DNA from: DATFQE01 sp963733845
GTDB lineage: Bacteria; Actinomycetota; Thermoleophilia; Gaiellales; Gaiellaceae
Assembly (NCBI GenBank): GCA_963733845.1
Contig: CAVTEM010000005.1
Span: 1 to 64,000, forward strand
DNA length: 64,000 nucleotides
Reading direction: 5' to 3'
Part shown: one piece after another, positions 21,223 to 29,719 of the stretch
Position numbering within the stretch: the stretch's first letter is position 1
How the letters are laid out: every line of letters begins with the position of its first letter
Made by a program: the position numbers and the translations under genes
Notes under the pieces: generated by a model
The model's input: only the letters and a program-made list of their open reading frames with translations
What the model was told of the DNA's origin: nothing
The model's database searches: none

Positions 21223-21243
21223 GTCCCAGCGGGAGGCGGGCGC
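21211..21243. other. Chimeric junction 1 (alphaproteobacterial to actinobacterial sequence)
   Basis: The lpxC frame, read leftwards, is family-like up to GVNLHDF (21211-21222). Beyond that its frame continues through more than 250 codons of antisense sequence without family resemblance. From about 21231 the plus strand shows a GGGAGG site and a GTG starting a clean actinobacterial permease. The join therefore lies at roughly 21,220-21,230. No repeat, tRNA or integrase marks it. Confidence 0.8.
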
Positions 21244-22032
21244 GTGACGGAGAAGCGGCTCTACCACGCTGCGGCGATCGCCGCGGAGATCGCCGTGCCG
21301 GTGGCGATCCTCGCTGCCTGGCAGGTCTGGACCGTCCGCGCCAACGATCCGATGTTTCCGCGCCTGTCGACGATCCTCGTCGAGTTCCGCGACATGTGGC
21401 TGTTCTCGCAGGTCGAGTTGCATCTGGTGCCCAGCCTCACGAGGATCCTGCTCGGGTTCGGGATCGCCGTCGTCATCGGCGTGCTGCTCGGCATCCCGCT
21501 TGGGCTCTCGCGCTGGGGCCGGATGCTCGCGATGCCGCACATCGAGTGGTGGCGGGCGATGCCGCCGCCGGCGCTGCTGCCGATCTCGGTCGTGCTCCTG
21601 CACTCGATCGGGAACCGTCAGAAGGTTGCGTTCATCGCCTTCTTCTGCCTGTTTCCGGTGCTCTTGAACACGATCGACGGGGTGCGCGGCATCGATCCGA
21701 CGCTCGTCGATACCGCGCGCTCGTACGGCATGGGCCGGCTCGAGCGGGTCCGGAGGATCGTGTTCCCGGCCGCCCTTCCACAGATCTTCGCCGGGATGCG
21801 GACGAGCCTCTCGCTTGCCGTGATCGTCATGGTGCTCACGGAGTACTTCTCGAGCACGAGCGGCGTCGGCTACGTCCTCTTGATTTCGAAGAACACCTTC
21901 CAACTCGTTCCGATGTGGGCGACAATCCTGCTGATCGGGGTCCTTGGCTACTTGCTGAACCTTCTGCTCCTCCTCGTCGAGCGCCGCGTGCTGCGCTGGC
22001 ACCGCGGCTGGCGGTTGGCATCACCGGTATGA
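21244..22032 (+). CDS. ABC transporter permease (SsuC/TauC/ThiX type)
   Basis: Inner-membrane subunit of a nitrate/sulfonate/thiamine-precursor type importer (BPD_transp_1). GTG at 21244 follows GGGAGG at 21231. Six hydrophobic helices can be traced, starting AAAIAAEIAVPVAILAAWQV. The EAA loop that contacts the ATPase is VDTARSYGMGRLERVRRIVF followed by PAALPQIFAGM. Length 262 residues, normal for the family. The stop overlaps the ATPase start (ATGA). Neighbours point to aromatic acid or aromatic-derived anion uptake, but the substrate cannot be read from the sequence. The unusually close upstream junction means any promoter is lost. Confidence 0.88.
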   Translation: MTEKRLYHAAAIAAEIAVPVAILAAWQVWTVRANDPMFPRLSTILVEFRDMWLFSQVELHLVPSLTRILLGFGIAVVIGVLLGIPLGLSRWGRMLAMPHIEWWRAMPPPALLPISVVLLHSIGNRQKVAFIAFFCLFPVLLNTIDGVRGIDPTLVDTARSYGMGRLERVRRIVFPAALPQIFAGMRTSLSLAVIVMVLTEYFSSTSGVGYVLLISKNTFQLVPMWATILLIGVLGYLLNLLLLLVERRVLRWHRGWRLASPV

Positions 22033-22865
22033 GCCAGGCGGACGGCGAGATGCTCGAGATCAGGAGCGTGGCCAAGACCTACGGCAGCGGGGCGAAGGCG
22101 ACGAGGGCGATCGCGGACGTCTCCTTCTCGGTCGCCGAGCGCGAGTTCGTCTGCGTCGTCGGCCCGTCGGGCTGCGGGAAGACGACGCTGCTGAAGTGCG
22201 TCGGCGGCCTGCTCCGGCCGTCGAGCGGGGAGGTGCTGCTGCGTGGGCGGCGCGTGACCTCGCCGCCGGAGGAGATGGCGCTCGTGTTCCAGGAGTACGG
22301 GCGGTCGCTCATGCCCTGGTCCTCGGTGCGGAACAACGTCGTGCTCCCCCTGCGGCACAAGCGGCTCGGGCGGAGCGAACGCAAGGAGCTCGTCGAGGAC
22401 GCCCTCGACGCCGTCGGGCTCACGCGCTTCATCGACCACTACCCCTGGCAGCTCTCGGGCGGAATGCAGCAGCGCGTGGCGATCGCGCGCGCCCTTGCGT
22501 ACCAGCCTTCGATCCTGCTGATGGACGAGCCGTTCGCGTCGGTCGATGCCCAGACGCGGGGCGATCTCGAGGATCTGGTGCTTCGCGTCCGGGAAGAGTT
22601 CGCGATCACGATCCTCTTCGTCACCCACGACATCGACGAGTCGGTCTATCTCTCGGACCGCGTCGTCGTCCTGACGCATGCACCAACGGTGGTGAAGGAG
22701 ATCATCGACGTCGATCTGCCCTTCCCGCGCGACCAGATCGCGACGAAGGAGCTGCAGGAGTTCATGCAGCTCCGCGGGCACGTCTATCGGCTGATCAAGC
22801 GAGAGCAGGGCGAGGAAAGACAACTAGCGACCGTGACAACTGCGACGGAAGGAGATGGAGGATGA
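22029..22865 (+). CDS. ABC transporter ATP-binding protein (SsuB/TauB type)
   Basis: Cytoplasmic ATPase of the importer. Walker A is VVGPSGCGKTTLLKCVGGLL, the Q-loop is ALVFQEYGRSLMPW, the signature LSGGMQQRVAIARALA, Walker B SILLMDEPFASVDAQTR and the switch histidine is in LFVTHDIDES. The 278-residue length and the D-loop are normal. ATG at 22029 overlaps the permease stop, and the stop overlaps the next start (ATGA), so the three importer genes are translationally coupled. Confidence 0.92.
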   Translation: MSQADGEMLEIRSVAKTYGSGAKATRAIADVSFSVAEREFVCVVGPSGCGKTTLLKCVGGLLRPSSGEVLLRGRRVTSPPEEMALVFQEYGRSLMPWSSVRNNVVLPLRHKRLGRSERKELVEDALDAVGLTRFIDHYPWQLSGGMQQRVAIARALAYQPSILLMDEPFASVDAQTRGDLEDLVLRVREEFAITILFVTHDIDESVYLSDRVVVLTHAPTVVKEIIDVDLPFPRDQIATKELQEFMQLRGHVYRLIKREQGEERQLATVTTATEGDGG

Positions 22866-24106
22866 CCAGACTCATGCGGCACCGCCGGTCAGGGCGCCTC
22901 GGCCTCACTGTGGTGGCCGGGGTGATCGTCGGGCTCGCCGTGTTCGGAGGCGCGGCGGCCAGTGCGCCTGCCCAGCCGACGACCGAGATTCGGCTGATCA
23001 CGCTGCCGATCGCCAATGCACTGCCACAGCAGCTCGGGATCCGGAAGGGGTTCTTCGCAGCGGAGGGGATCGAGCTGAAGACGACGACGCTGCAGAGCGG
23101 CAACGACGTCGTGCTGGCCATGGCGAACAACAACGGCGACGTCGGCTATGCCGGCTTCGTTCCGATGATGATCGGATCGACGAGCGGCATTGCCCTCGAG
23201 GTCCTGGCGTCGAGCGAGGTCGAAGGCACCACGGCGGCGGACAACTGGCAGAACATCCTCGTCAAGGGCTCGAGCTCGATCCGGACGGACCGCGACCTGG
23301 CCGGCAAGACGATTGCCGTGAACGCGCTCAAGGGCGTGGGCGAGATCATGATCAAGGCGGCGCTCGAGAAGCGAGGCATCAGGCTGAGCTCGGTCAGGCT
23401 GGTGGCGATCCCGTTCCCGCAGATGCGGTCGGCACTGAACAACGGCCAAGTCGATGCGATCTGGACGCCCGAGCCGTTCCTGTCGCAGGCGCTCAACATC
23501 GACAACGCCCGCATCGTCATGGCTCCGGGCCCGGTGCTCGGCAACTACTTCCCGATCGGCGGGTATGCCGTCAAGCCGAGCTGGAAGGCTCAGAACCGGA
23601 GCCTCGCAGCGCGCTTCCGGCGGGCCGTCAACCGGTCGTTGCTGTATGCGCAGTCGCATCCGGATGAGATCCGTGCGCTGCTTCCCACCGGCACGCAGAA
23701 CGTCCGGCTTCCGATCTGGAGCACCCTGGTCGATCGCGGCAAGCTGCAGCAGCTCGCGGGCTATGCGAGGAAATACGGCGTCATCACGAGAATGCCGAAC
23801 ATGAAGCAGCTCGTCCCGAACAGCATCGCGAGCGGGCTCGTCCTGCAGGGAACCGTGCAGGGCCGCCGGGTGCTGCTCCGCGTGGAAGGGCGGCCGGTGA
23901 CGACGCTGGCCGTCGGCCCGTACACGTTCGTGGTCACCGACAACTCCCGGACCCAGAACTTCAAGCTGAAGGGCCCCGGCGTGAATCGCCAGACGAGCGT
24001 CCGGGGGCGGGGCCGGACGACCTGGACGGTGAACCTCCGCAAGGGCACGTACCGGTACTGGTCCAGCGCGAGTCCAGGAGCGAAGAAGAGCTTCAGGGTC
24101 GGCTAA
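22862..24106 (+). CDS. ABC substrate-binding protein with C-terminal cupredoxin-like domain lacking copper ligands
   Basis: Secreted binding protein of 414 residues. A signal peptide (LGLTVVAGVIVGLAVFGGAA, residues about 14-33) has no clear lipobox cysteine. Residues about 40-320 are an NMT1/SsuA-like type 2 periplasmic-binding fold (LPQQLGIRKGFFAAEGIELK, FPQMRSALNNGQVDAIWTPE). Residues about 325-414 are extra: VGPYTFVVTDNSRTQNFKLK, GRTTWTVNLRKGTYRYW and SSASPGAKKSFRVG. That follows the pattern of small actinobacterial cupredoxin-like domains, but the usual ligands are replaced (Gln and Lys where His is expected near TQNFKL, Ser in place of Cys, no His before the end). I infer a structural or wall-tethering role rather than redox. 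The stop lies 4 bases from a convergent gene. Confidence 0.85.
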   Translation: MTRLMRHRRSGRLGLTVVAGVIVGLAVFGGAAASAPAQPTTEIRLITLPIANALPQQLGIRKGFFAAEGIELKTTTLQSGNDVVLAMANNNGDVGYAGFVPMMIGSTSGIALEVLASSEVEGTTAADNWQNILVKGSSSIRTDRDLAGKTIAVNALKGVGEIMIKAALEKRGIRLSSVRLVAIPFPQMRSALNNGQVDAIWTPEPFLSQALNIDNARIVMAPGPVLGNYFPIGGYAVKPSWKAQNRSLAARFRRAVNRSLLYAQSHPDEIRALLPTGTQNVRLPIWSTLVDRGKLQQLAGYARKYGVITRMPNMKQLVPNSIASGLVLQGTVQGRRVLLRVEGRPVTTLAVGPYTFVVTDNSRTQNFKLKGPGVNRQTSVRGRGRTTWTVNLRKGTYRYWSSASPGAKKSFRVG

Positions 24107-24110
24107 ATAA

Positions 24111-25718
24111 CTAAGGCGCGAAGGTCGCTGTCGGAGCGATCGCCACGTCGAGGAGCAGCGGCTCCTCGCGCGTGGCGAGCTCCGGCACGACTTCGTCGAG
24201 CGTCGCGACGAGGTCGTCGTGCTCCGCGATGCGCCGCCCCTCGCAGCCCTGGGCGCGTGCGAGCGCAGCGATGTCCACGTCGAAGCCCGGCCAAGGCCCG
24301 GCGGCGCCGTGGCGTTCCGCGAGCCGGTCCATGATCGCGTAGCCGCCGTTCGCGAGGATGACGAACAGCACGCCGGCGCGGTAGTGGGCGGCGCTCCACA
24401 GCGCCTGGATCCCGTACAGCGCCGAACCGTCGCCGACGACCGCGACAACGGGCCGCTCCGGGAGCGCCATGCGCACGCCGGTCGCGCCCGAGAGCGCGAA
24501 CCCGAGCCCGCCCATGGCAGCGCTGAGAAAACCGAGGGGCTCGCGTGCGAGGAGGCGGTCGTGGAGCTCAGGCCGGTCGACGGGAGCCTCCTCGACGACG
24601 ACCGCATCACGCGGTAGGCGCTCGGCGAGCGCCGACAGGACATGACCCGCCAGCAGCGGCTCTCCGGCTGCAGGCGGCTCCGGCGCAGGTGGCGGCCGAT
24701 ACTGCTCGGGCGGGCTCGCCTTGCGCGCCGGCAACCGTTGGGCGAGCTCCCGGCATGCTGCCGCCGGAGACCCCAGCACGGCGAGCTCCGCCGGGCTGCG
24801 GTGGATCTCGTCGGCGTTGTCGCCAACGACTGCGATCCGCGTTCCCGGCTCCGTGAACGCCCCCGGCGTGTACGGCGACTGGCGGAACACCGGCGCGCCG
24901 ACCACCAGAATCGCGTCGTAGGGCGCGAGCCGCTCCCGCAGGCGCGGCCGGTCGGCGGGGAGGACACCCGCGAAGAGCCTGTGATCCTGGGGGAACCCGG
25001 CCCGGGCGCCGAACGACTCCTGGAAGACCGGCGCGACAAGCCGCTCCGCGAGCTCGGTCAGCGCTGCCCAGGTCTCGGGGTCGTCGGCGCCGGCGCCGAC
25101 GACGAGCGCAGGCGCGGCGGCAGCCGAGAGGAAGGCCACGAGCTCGTCGATCGCGGCGGGGTTCGCGGCGGTGCCCCGCACGACTCTGGCCGGCGCCGCG
25201 TCCTCGCGCTCCTCGTCGGCGGGGACGCCCCAATCGTCCATCGGGGCGATCACGAGCGCCGGCCCGCGATGGGTGGCCGCCTCGTGGGCTGCCCGCCTGA
25301 TCGAGCCCGGGAGATCCTGCGCCTGCACGGGCTGGTCGACCCAGACCGGGTACTCGCCGGCGAGGCCCTGGAGCCGGCCGGCGAGGAACGGCTCGAAGGC
25401 CAGGTGCCGCCGATCCTGTTGGCCGACGAGCACGACCAGCGGCGCCCGGTTGACGCGCGCGGTTGCGAGGGCGCCGACTGCGTTGCCGAGGCCGGCCGTG
25501 GTGTGGAGCAGGGCAAAGGCGGGCTCCCGCCGACCGATCGCCCACCCTGTTGCCAGGCCGACCACGGACGCTTCGTGCAGGGCGAGGACGAAGCGCAGGT
25601 CCTCGGGGAGCCCGGCGAGGAACGGAACCTCCGTCGAGCCCGGGTTGCCGAAGATCGTCGTCAGGCCCTGCTCCCGCAGGACCTCAAAGGTCGCGTCACG
25701 CACGGTCCGGCCGCTCAT
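24111..25718 (-). CDS. ThDP-dependent decarboxylase, benzoylformate decarboxylase-like
   Basis: Thiamine diphosphate enzyme of about 535 residues. Benzoylformate decarboxylase features are present: GNPGSTEVPFLAGLPEDLRF (with the active-site Ser), LALHEASVVGLATG (ThDP-activating Glu) and LLHTTAGLGNAVGALA (catalytic-loop His). The ThDP-binding motif is VVAVVGDGSALYGIQALWSA followed by ILANGGYAIMDR. The likely reaction is benzoylformate (or a ring-substituted version) to the benzaldehyde plus CO2; another 2-oxo acid decarboxylase or lyase is possible. The neighbouring aldehyde dehydrogenase would oxidise the product. The start at 25718 avoids overlap with the divergent IclR gene, 32 bases away. 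Confidence 0.8.
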   Translation of the reverse strand: MSGRTVRDATFEVLREQGLTTIFGNPGSTEVPFLAGLPEDLRFVLALHEASVVGLATGWAIGRREPAFALLHTTAGLGNAVGALATARVNRAPLVVLVGQQDRRHLAFEPFLAGRLQGLAGEYPVWVDQPVQAQDLPGSIRRAAHEAATHRGPALVIAPMDDWGVPADEEREDAAPARVVRGTAANPAAIDELVAFLSAAAAPALVVGAGADDPETWAALTELAERLVAPVFQESFGARAGFPQDHRLFAGVLPADRPRLRERLAPYDAILVVGAPVFRQSPYTPGAFTEPGTRIAVVGDNADEIHRSPAELAVLGSPAAACRELAQRLPARKASPPEQYRPPPAPEPPAAGEPLLAGHVLSALAERLPRDAVVVEEAPVDRPELHDRLLAREPLGFLSAAMGGLGFALSGATGVRMALPERPVVAVVGDGSALYGIQALWSAAHYRAGVLFVILANGGYAIMDRLAERHGAAGPWPGFDVDIAALARAQGCEGRRIAEHDDLVATLDEVVPELATREEPLLLDVAIAPTATFAP

Positions 25719-25750
25719 CGCCGCCAGTATCCCGCAGCGGAAAGTTCGGT

Positions 25751-26575
25751 ATGAGAACATCCGTTCACATGCTGGATACCGGCCGGGAGCGAAACCCCGA
25801 CTACGTTCAGTCGCTCGAGCGCGGTCTCGCCGTCATCAAGGCCTTCGGCGCGGACGCCCCCGAGCTGCGGCTGAGCGACGTGGCCCGTGCCACAGGGCTG
25901 ACCCGGGCGGCGGCGCGCCGCTTCCTGCTCACGCTCGTCCGGCTCGGGTACGTGCGCCAGGACGGGACCTCGTTCTCGCTGCGCCCACGCGTGCTCGAGC
26001 TCGGGTACGCCTACCTCTCGGCGCTGAGCCTGCCGGAGGTCGCCATGCCGCATATGGAGACACTCGTGGCGGACGTGAACGAGTCGTCGTCGATCGCGGT
26101 GCTCGACGAGCTCGACATCATCTACGTCGCGCGGGTGCCGACCCAGCGGATCATGACGATCACGATCGCCGTCGGCACCAGGCTGCCGGCGTACGCGACC
26201 TCGATGGGGCGCGTGCTGCTCGCCGGCCTCGAGCATGACGACCTCGAGGACCGGCTCGACCGGATCGAGCTGCAGCGGCTGACACCGACGACGGTGCCCG
26301 ATCACTACGCCTTGCGCGAGCAGGTCGACCGGGCGCGCGAGGCCGGCTGGTCGATGGTCGACCAGGAGCTCGAGCAAGGCGTTCGATCTGCCTCTGTCCC
26401 GATCCGAGATGCGACCGGAGCAGTGGTCGCGGCGATGAACGTCTCCGTCCATGCCTCGCGCATGACGATGCAAGCCCTGAGACGCGAGGTGGTGCCGAAG
26501 CTGCTGCGCACCGCGGAAGCGATCGAGAACGATCTGCGCGCGGCCGCACCCGTCGGAGGTGCGAACACGGCTTGA
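25751..26575 (+). CDS. IclR family transcriptional regulator (PcaR/PobR-like)
   Basis: Regulator of 274 residues. The N-terminal winged helix-turn-helix (VQSLERGLAVIKAFG, then LSDVARATGLTRAAARRFLL) is followed by RLGYVRQDGTSFSLRPRVLE and the IclR effector domain (ATSMGRVLLAGL, EQGVRSASVPIRDATGAVVA, MNVSVHASRMTMQ). The sequence matches the PcaR/PobR/CatR branch that senses aromatic acids or beta-ketoadipate. It sits between the divergent decarboxylase gene and the downstream catabolic genes, so control of both is likely. An alternative start is the ATG at 25769; the first has a weak ribosome site. Confidence 0.9.
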   Translation: MRTSVHMLDTGRERNPDYVQSLERGLAVIKAFGADAPELRLSDVARATGLTRAAARRFLLTLVRLGYVRQDGTSFSLRPRVLELGYAYLSALSLPEVAMPHMETLVADVNESSSIAVLDELDIIYVARVPTQRIMTITIAVGTRLPAYATSMGRVLLAGLEHDDLEDRLDRIELQRLTPTTVPDHYALREQVDRAREAGWSMVDQELEQGVRSASVPIRDATGAVVAAMNVSVHASRMTMQALRREVVPKLLRTAEAIENDLRAAAPVGGANTA

Positions 26576-26663
26576 CACGCTTGGGACGCCGATGGGAGAG
26601 TGCGGTGCGGCAGACGGATGATTGTTCTCATGGCGAACACCGTCGGACCGGAAGGAGTGTGAG

Positions 26664-28133
26664 ATGACCGTCGCAATGGAGAAAGCCGTTCCAGGACTGC
26701 ACATCGGCGGGGAGTGGACCGACGCGACGGGCGGCGGGACGTTCGAGGACACCGACCCCTTTACCGGCGATGTCGTCGCCAGCATTCCCGCGGGCACGCG
26801 GGAGGACGCGAAGCGCGCGATCGAAGCGGCCGATAAGGCGTTTCCGGCGTGGTCGCAGTCGCCGCCGGCCGAGCGTCAGCGCATCTTCCTCAAGGCCGCG
26901 GACATCCTCGAGTCCCGCGCCGAGGAGGTCGGCTCGTGGCTCACCCGGGAGACCGGCTGCACGTTCGGGTTCGCGATGTTCCAGCTGCAGTTCGTCCAGG
27001 GCCTCTTTCGGCAGGCCGCCGCGCTCGGCTACCAGCCGATGGGCGAGATCATCCCGTCGGACACGGGCGCTTTCGCGATGGGCATCCGCCGCCCGGTCGG
27101 CGTCGTCGGCGCAATCGCGCCCTGGAACGCCGCGCTGATCCTCCCGGCGCGCTCCTTCGCGTCACCGGTCGCTCTCGGCAATACCGTCGTGCTGAAGCCG
27201 TCCGAGCATTCGCCGTACGTCGGAGGGTTGCTGTTCGCCGAGATCTTCAGCGAGGCCGGCCTTCCGGAAGGTGTCCTGAACGTCGTCACGCACGCTCCGG
27301 GCGAGGCCGGTCCGATCGCTGACGAGCTGGTGGAGAACCCGCTCGTCCGTGTGATCAACTTCACCGGCTCGACCGAGAAGGGGCGCCTGATCGCCGAGGC
27401 GGCGGGCCGCAACCTGAAGCGCATCGTGCTCGAGCTGGGAGGATCGAACCCTCTGATCGTCCTCGCCGACGCCGACCTGGACTACGCGGTCGATGCCGCA
27501 GCGTTCGGAGCGTTCCTCCACCAGGGCCAGATCTGTATGTCGGCGCGCCGGATCATCGTCGAGCAGCCGATCGCCGAGGCGCTGACCGAACGGCTCGTCG
27601 AGAAGACGAAGGGCCTGAAGGCAGGTGACCCGAAGGAGCAGGACACGATCATCGGCCCGCTGATCACCGGCGAGGCGCTCGAAACGGTCAAGAGCCGGGT
27701 CGACGACGTCGTCGCGGAGGGAGCGAAGCTGCTCGCCGGCGGCGAGGCCGAGGGCTCCGTGTATCGGGCGACGCTCCTCGCGGACGTCCCGAAGGACTCC
27801 GAATTCGCCCGCGTCGAGACCTTCGGGCCGGTCGCCACGATCGAGGTCGTCGAGAACGCCGACGAGGCCGTCGAGCGCGCGAACGACACGACGTACGGTC
27901 TCTCGGCCGGGATCATCACCTCCGATCCCGACCGGGGCCTCGCTCTCGCTCAGCGGATCGAGTCCGGGATCGTCCACGTCAACGACCAGCCTGTGGCGGA
28001 CGAGCCGCAGATGCCGTTCGGAGGCGTCAAGGACAGCGGGTTCGGCCGCTTCGGCGGCGCGGCGGCGATCAACGAGTTCACGGACCTCCACTGGGTGACG
28101 GTGAAGAGCGGCGCCCACCCGTTCCCGTTCTAG
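26664..28133 (+). CDS. Aldehyde dehydrogenase, benzaldehyde/vanillin dehydrogenase-like
   Basis: NAD(P)-dependent aldehyde dehydrogenase of 489 residues, preceded by GGAAGGAG. Visible motifs: VVGAIAPWNAALILPARSFA (substrate and cofactor side), VLKPSEHSP, VINFTGSTEKGRLI (cofactor binding), VLELGGSNPLIVL (general base Glu), HQGQICMSARRI (nucleophile Cys) and TFGPVATIEVV. The pattern resembles benzaldehyde/vanillin/salicylaldehyde dehydrogenases. With the decarboxylase across the IclR gene, conversion of benzoylformate to benzoate is a consistent reading; vanillin to vanillate is the main alternative. It is followed 11 bases later by the CoA transferase gene. Confidence 0.88.
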   Translation: MTVAMEKAVPGLHIGGEWTDATGGGTFEDTDPFTGDVVASIPAGTREDAKRAIEAADKAFPAWSQSPPAERQRIFLKAADILESRAEEVGSWLTRETGCTFGFAMFQLQFVQGLFRQAAALGYQPMGEIIPSDTGAFAMGIRRPVGVVGAIAPWNAALILPARSFASPVALGNTVVLKPSEHSPYVGGLLFAEIFSEAGLPEGVLNVVTHAPGEAGPIADELVENPLVRVINFTGSTEKGRLIAEAAGRNLKRIVLELGGSNPLIVLADADLDYAVDAAAFGAFLHQGQICMSARRIIVEQPIAEALTERLVEKTKGLKAGDPKEQDTIIGPLITGEALETVKSRVDDVVAEGAKLLAGGEAEGSVYRATLLADVPKDSEFARVETFGPVATIEVVENADEAVERANDTTYGLSAGIITSDPDRGLALAQRIESGIVHVNDQPVADEPQMPFGGVKDSGFGRFGGAAAINEFTDLHWVTVKSGAHPFPF

Positions 28134-28144
28134 GGACTGACGGC

Positions 28145-28964
28145 ATGGCGGAGATCGTTCCGCTCTCCGACGCGGTTCGGGACCTCGTGCACGACGGCGA
28201 CGTCGTCGCGCTCGAGGGGTTCACGCACCTGATCCCGCATGCGGCCGGCCACGAGCTGATCCGGCAGCAGCGGCGCGACCTGACACTCGTCCGCATGACG
28301 CCCGACGTCGTCTACGACCAGCTGATCGGAATGGGCTGCGCGCGCAAGCTCGTGTTCTCGTGGGGCGGGAACCCCGGCGTCGGCTCGCTGCACCGGCTTC
28401 GCGACGCCGTCGAGCACGACTGGCCCGCGCCGCTCGAGCTCGAGGAGCATTCGCACGCCGGGATGGCCGCCGCGTACGCGGCGGGCGCGGCGAGGTTTCC
28501 GTTCGGTCGTCGTTCGCGGCTACGAGGGCACCGACCTGGCCGAGCGCACGCGGGTCGCGTGGGTCACCTGTCCCTTCACGGGGGAGCAGCTCGCCGCGGT
28601 GCCGGCGATCCGGCCCGACGTCGGGATCGTCCACGCGCAGCGGGCGGACGAGGCCGGCAACGTCCAGCTGTGGGGCATCAGCGGCATCCAGAAAGAGGTC
28701 GTCCTCGGGTCGAGCCGGTCGATCGTGACCGTCGAGGAGATCGTCGAGCGGCTCGATCCGCGCCCGAACGCGGTGTTCCTGCCGGGTTGGACGATCACGG
28801 CCGTGTCGGTGGCGCCGGGCGGCGCGCATCCCTCCTACGCGCACGGCTACTACGACCGTGACAACGCCTTCTACGTCCGCTGGGACGAGATCAGCCGCGA
28901 TCGCGACCGCTTCCTCGAGTGGATGCGCCGTCACGTCCTCGAGGGGGAGGTGGCGCGCGCATGA
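28145..28964 (+). pseudogene. CoA transferase subunit A, glutaconate type, probable 3-oxoadipate CoA-transferase (one frameshift)
   Basis: Subunit A of a heteromeric class I CoA transferase. Starts MAEIVPLSDAVRDLVHDGD and continues DVVALEGFTHLIPHAAGHEL, KLVFSWGGNPGVGSLHR. A single frame change near 28495 then gives GYEGTDLAERTRVAWVTCP and RADEAGNVQLWGISGIQKEV, LPGWTITAVSVAPGGAHPS. The family is the glutaconate CoA-transferase GctA/CatI type rather than PcaI. In this context it should pass CoA from succinyl-CoA to 3-oxoadipate, but the substrate is inferred. The stop overlaps the subunit B start (ATGA). This is the only frameshift I see in segment B, so a sequencing error is likely. Confidence 0.85.
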
Positions 28965-29719
28965 CGCAGGTCGAGCAGCTGACGTACACCGCCGACGAGA
29001 TGATGGCCGTCGCCGCCGCGCACAGGCTCCGCAACGGCACGGTGTGCTTCGTCGGCATCGGTGCTCCGAGTCGCGCGGCCAATCTCGCGCGGGCCACGCA
29101 CGCACCGGACTGCGTCCTGATCTACGAGAGCGGCGCCATCGGGGCGAAGCCCATCCACCTTCCCCTCTCGATCGGCGACGGCGAGCTGGCCGAGACGGCG
29201 GACGCAGTCGTCTCCGTTCCGGAGATCTTCAGCTACTGGCTGCAGGGAGGGCGGATCGACGTCGGCTTCCTGGGCGCGGCCCAGATCGACCCGCACGGCA
29301 ACCTGAACAGCACGGTCATCGGTGACTACGTACGACCGAAAGTGCGGCTGCCGGGCGCGGGCGGGGCGCCTGAGATCGCGGCGTGGTGCCGTGAGACGTT
29401 CGTGATGCTCCGCCAGACGCCGCGGGCGTTCGTCGAACGGCTCGACTTCCTGACGACCGTCGGCCGGCCCGGAGGCTCGGGCGGCGCGGGCGTGACCTGC
29501 GTCATCACGGATCTCGGCGTCCTGGAGCCGGACTCGGAGACCGGCGAGCTCGTGCTGACCGAGCTTCATCCGGGCGCCAGCGTCGAGCAGGCCCAGGAGG
29601 CGACGGGGTGGGACCTCCGCGTTGCGTCGGACGTGCGAACAGGACGATCCCCTGCAGCCGAAGAGCTCGAAGCGCTCCGCGCGCTGAAGCCCGCGAACGA
29701 GGACACTGTCGGCCCATGA
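28961..29719 (+). CDS. CoA transferase subunit B, glutaconate type, probable 3-oxoadipate CoA-transferase
   Basis: Subunit B of 252 residues. It carries the acyl-Glu active site in VLIYESGAIGAKPIHLPLS, then FSYWLQGGRIDVGFLGAAQI and GDYVRPKVRLPGAGGAPEIA, all typical of GctB/CatJ-type subunits. ATG at 28961 overlaps the subunit A stop, and the stop overlaps the pcaH start (ATGA). Placement next to pca genes supports 3-oxoadipate as substrate. Confidence 0.88.
   Translation: MTQVEQLTYTADEMMAVAAAHRLRNGTVCFVGIGAPSRAANLARATHAPDCVLIYESGAIGAKPIHLPLSIGDGELAETADAVVSVPEIFSYWLQGGRIDVGFLGAAQIDPHGNLNSTVIGDYVRPKVRLPGAGGAPEIAAWCRETFVMLRQTPRAFVERLDFLTTVGRPGGSGGAGVTCVITDLGVLEPDSETGELVLTELHPGASVEQAQEATGWDLRVASDVRTGRSPAAEELEALRALKPANEDTVGP

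Noticed and set aside
20464..22002. A 512-codon minus-strand frame that appears to be LpxC with a long charged N-terminal extension
   Set aside because: The extension is antisense to the ABC permease and belongs to another genome; only the part below about 21,222 is LpxC.
22889..25039. A 716-codon minus-strand open frame
   Set aside because: It is antisense to the binding protein and out of frame with the decarboxylase; the composition is arginine-rich from high GC, with no domain.
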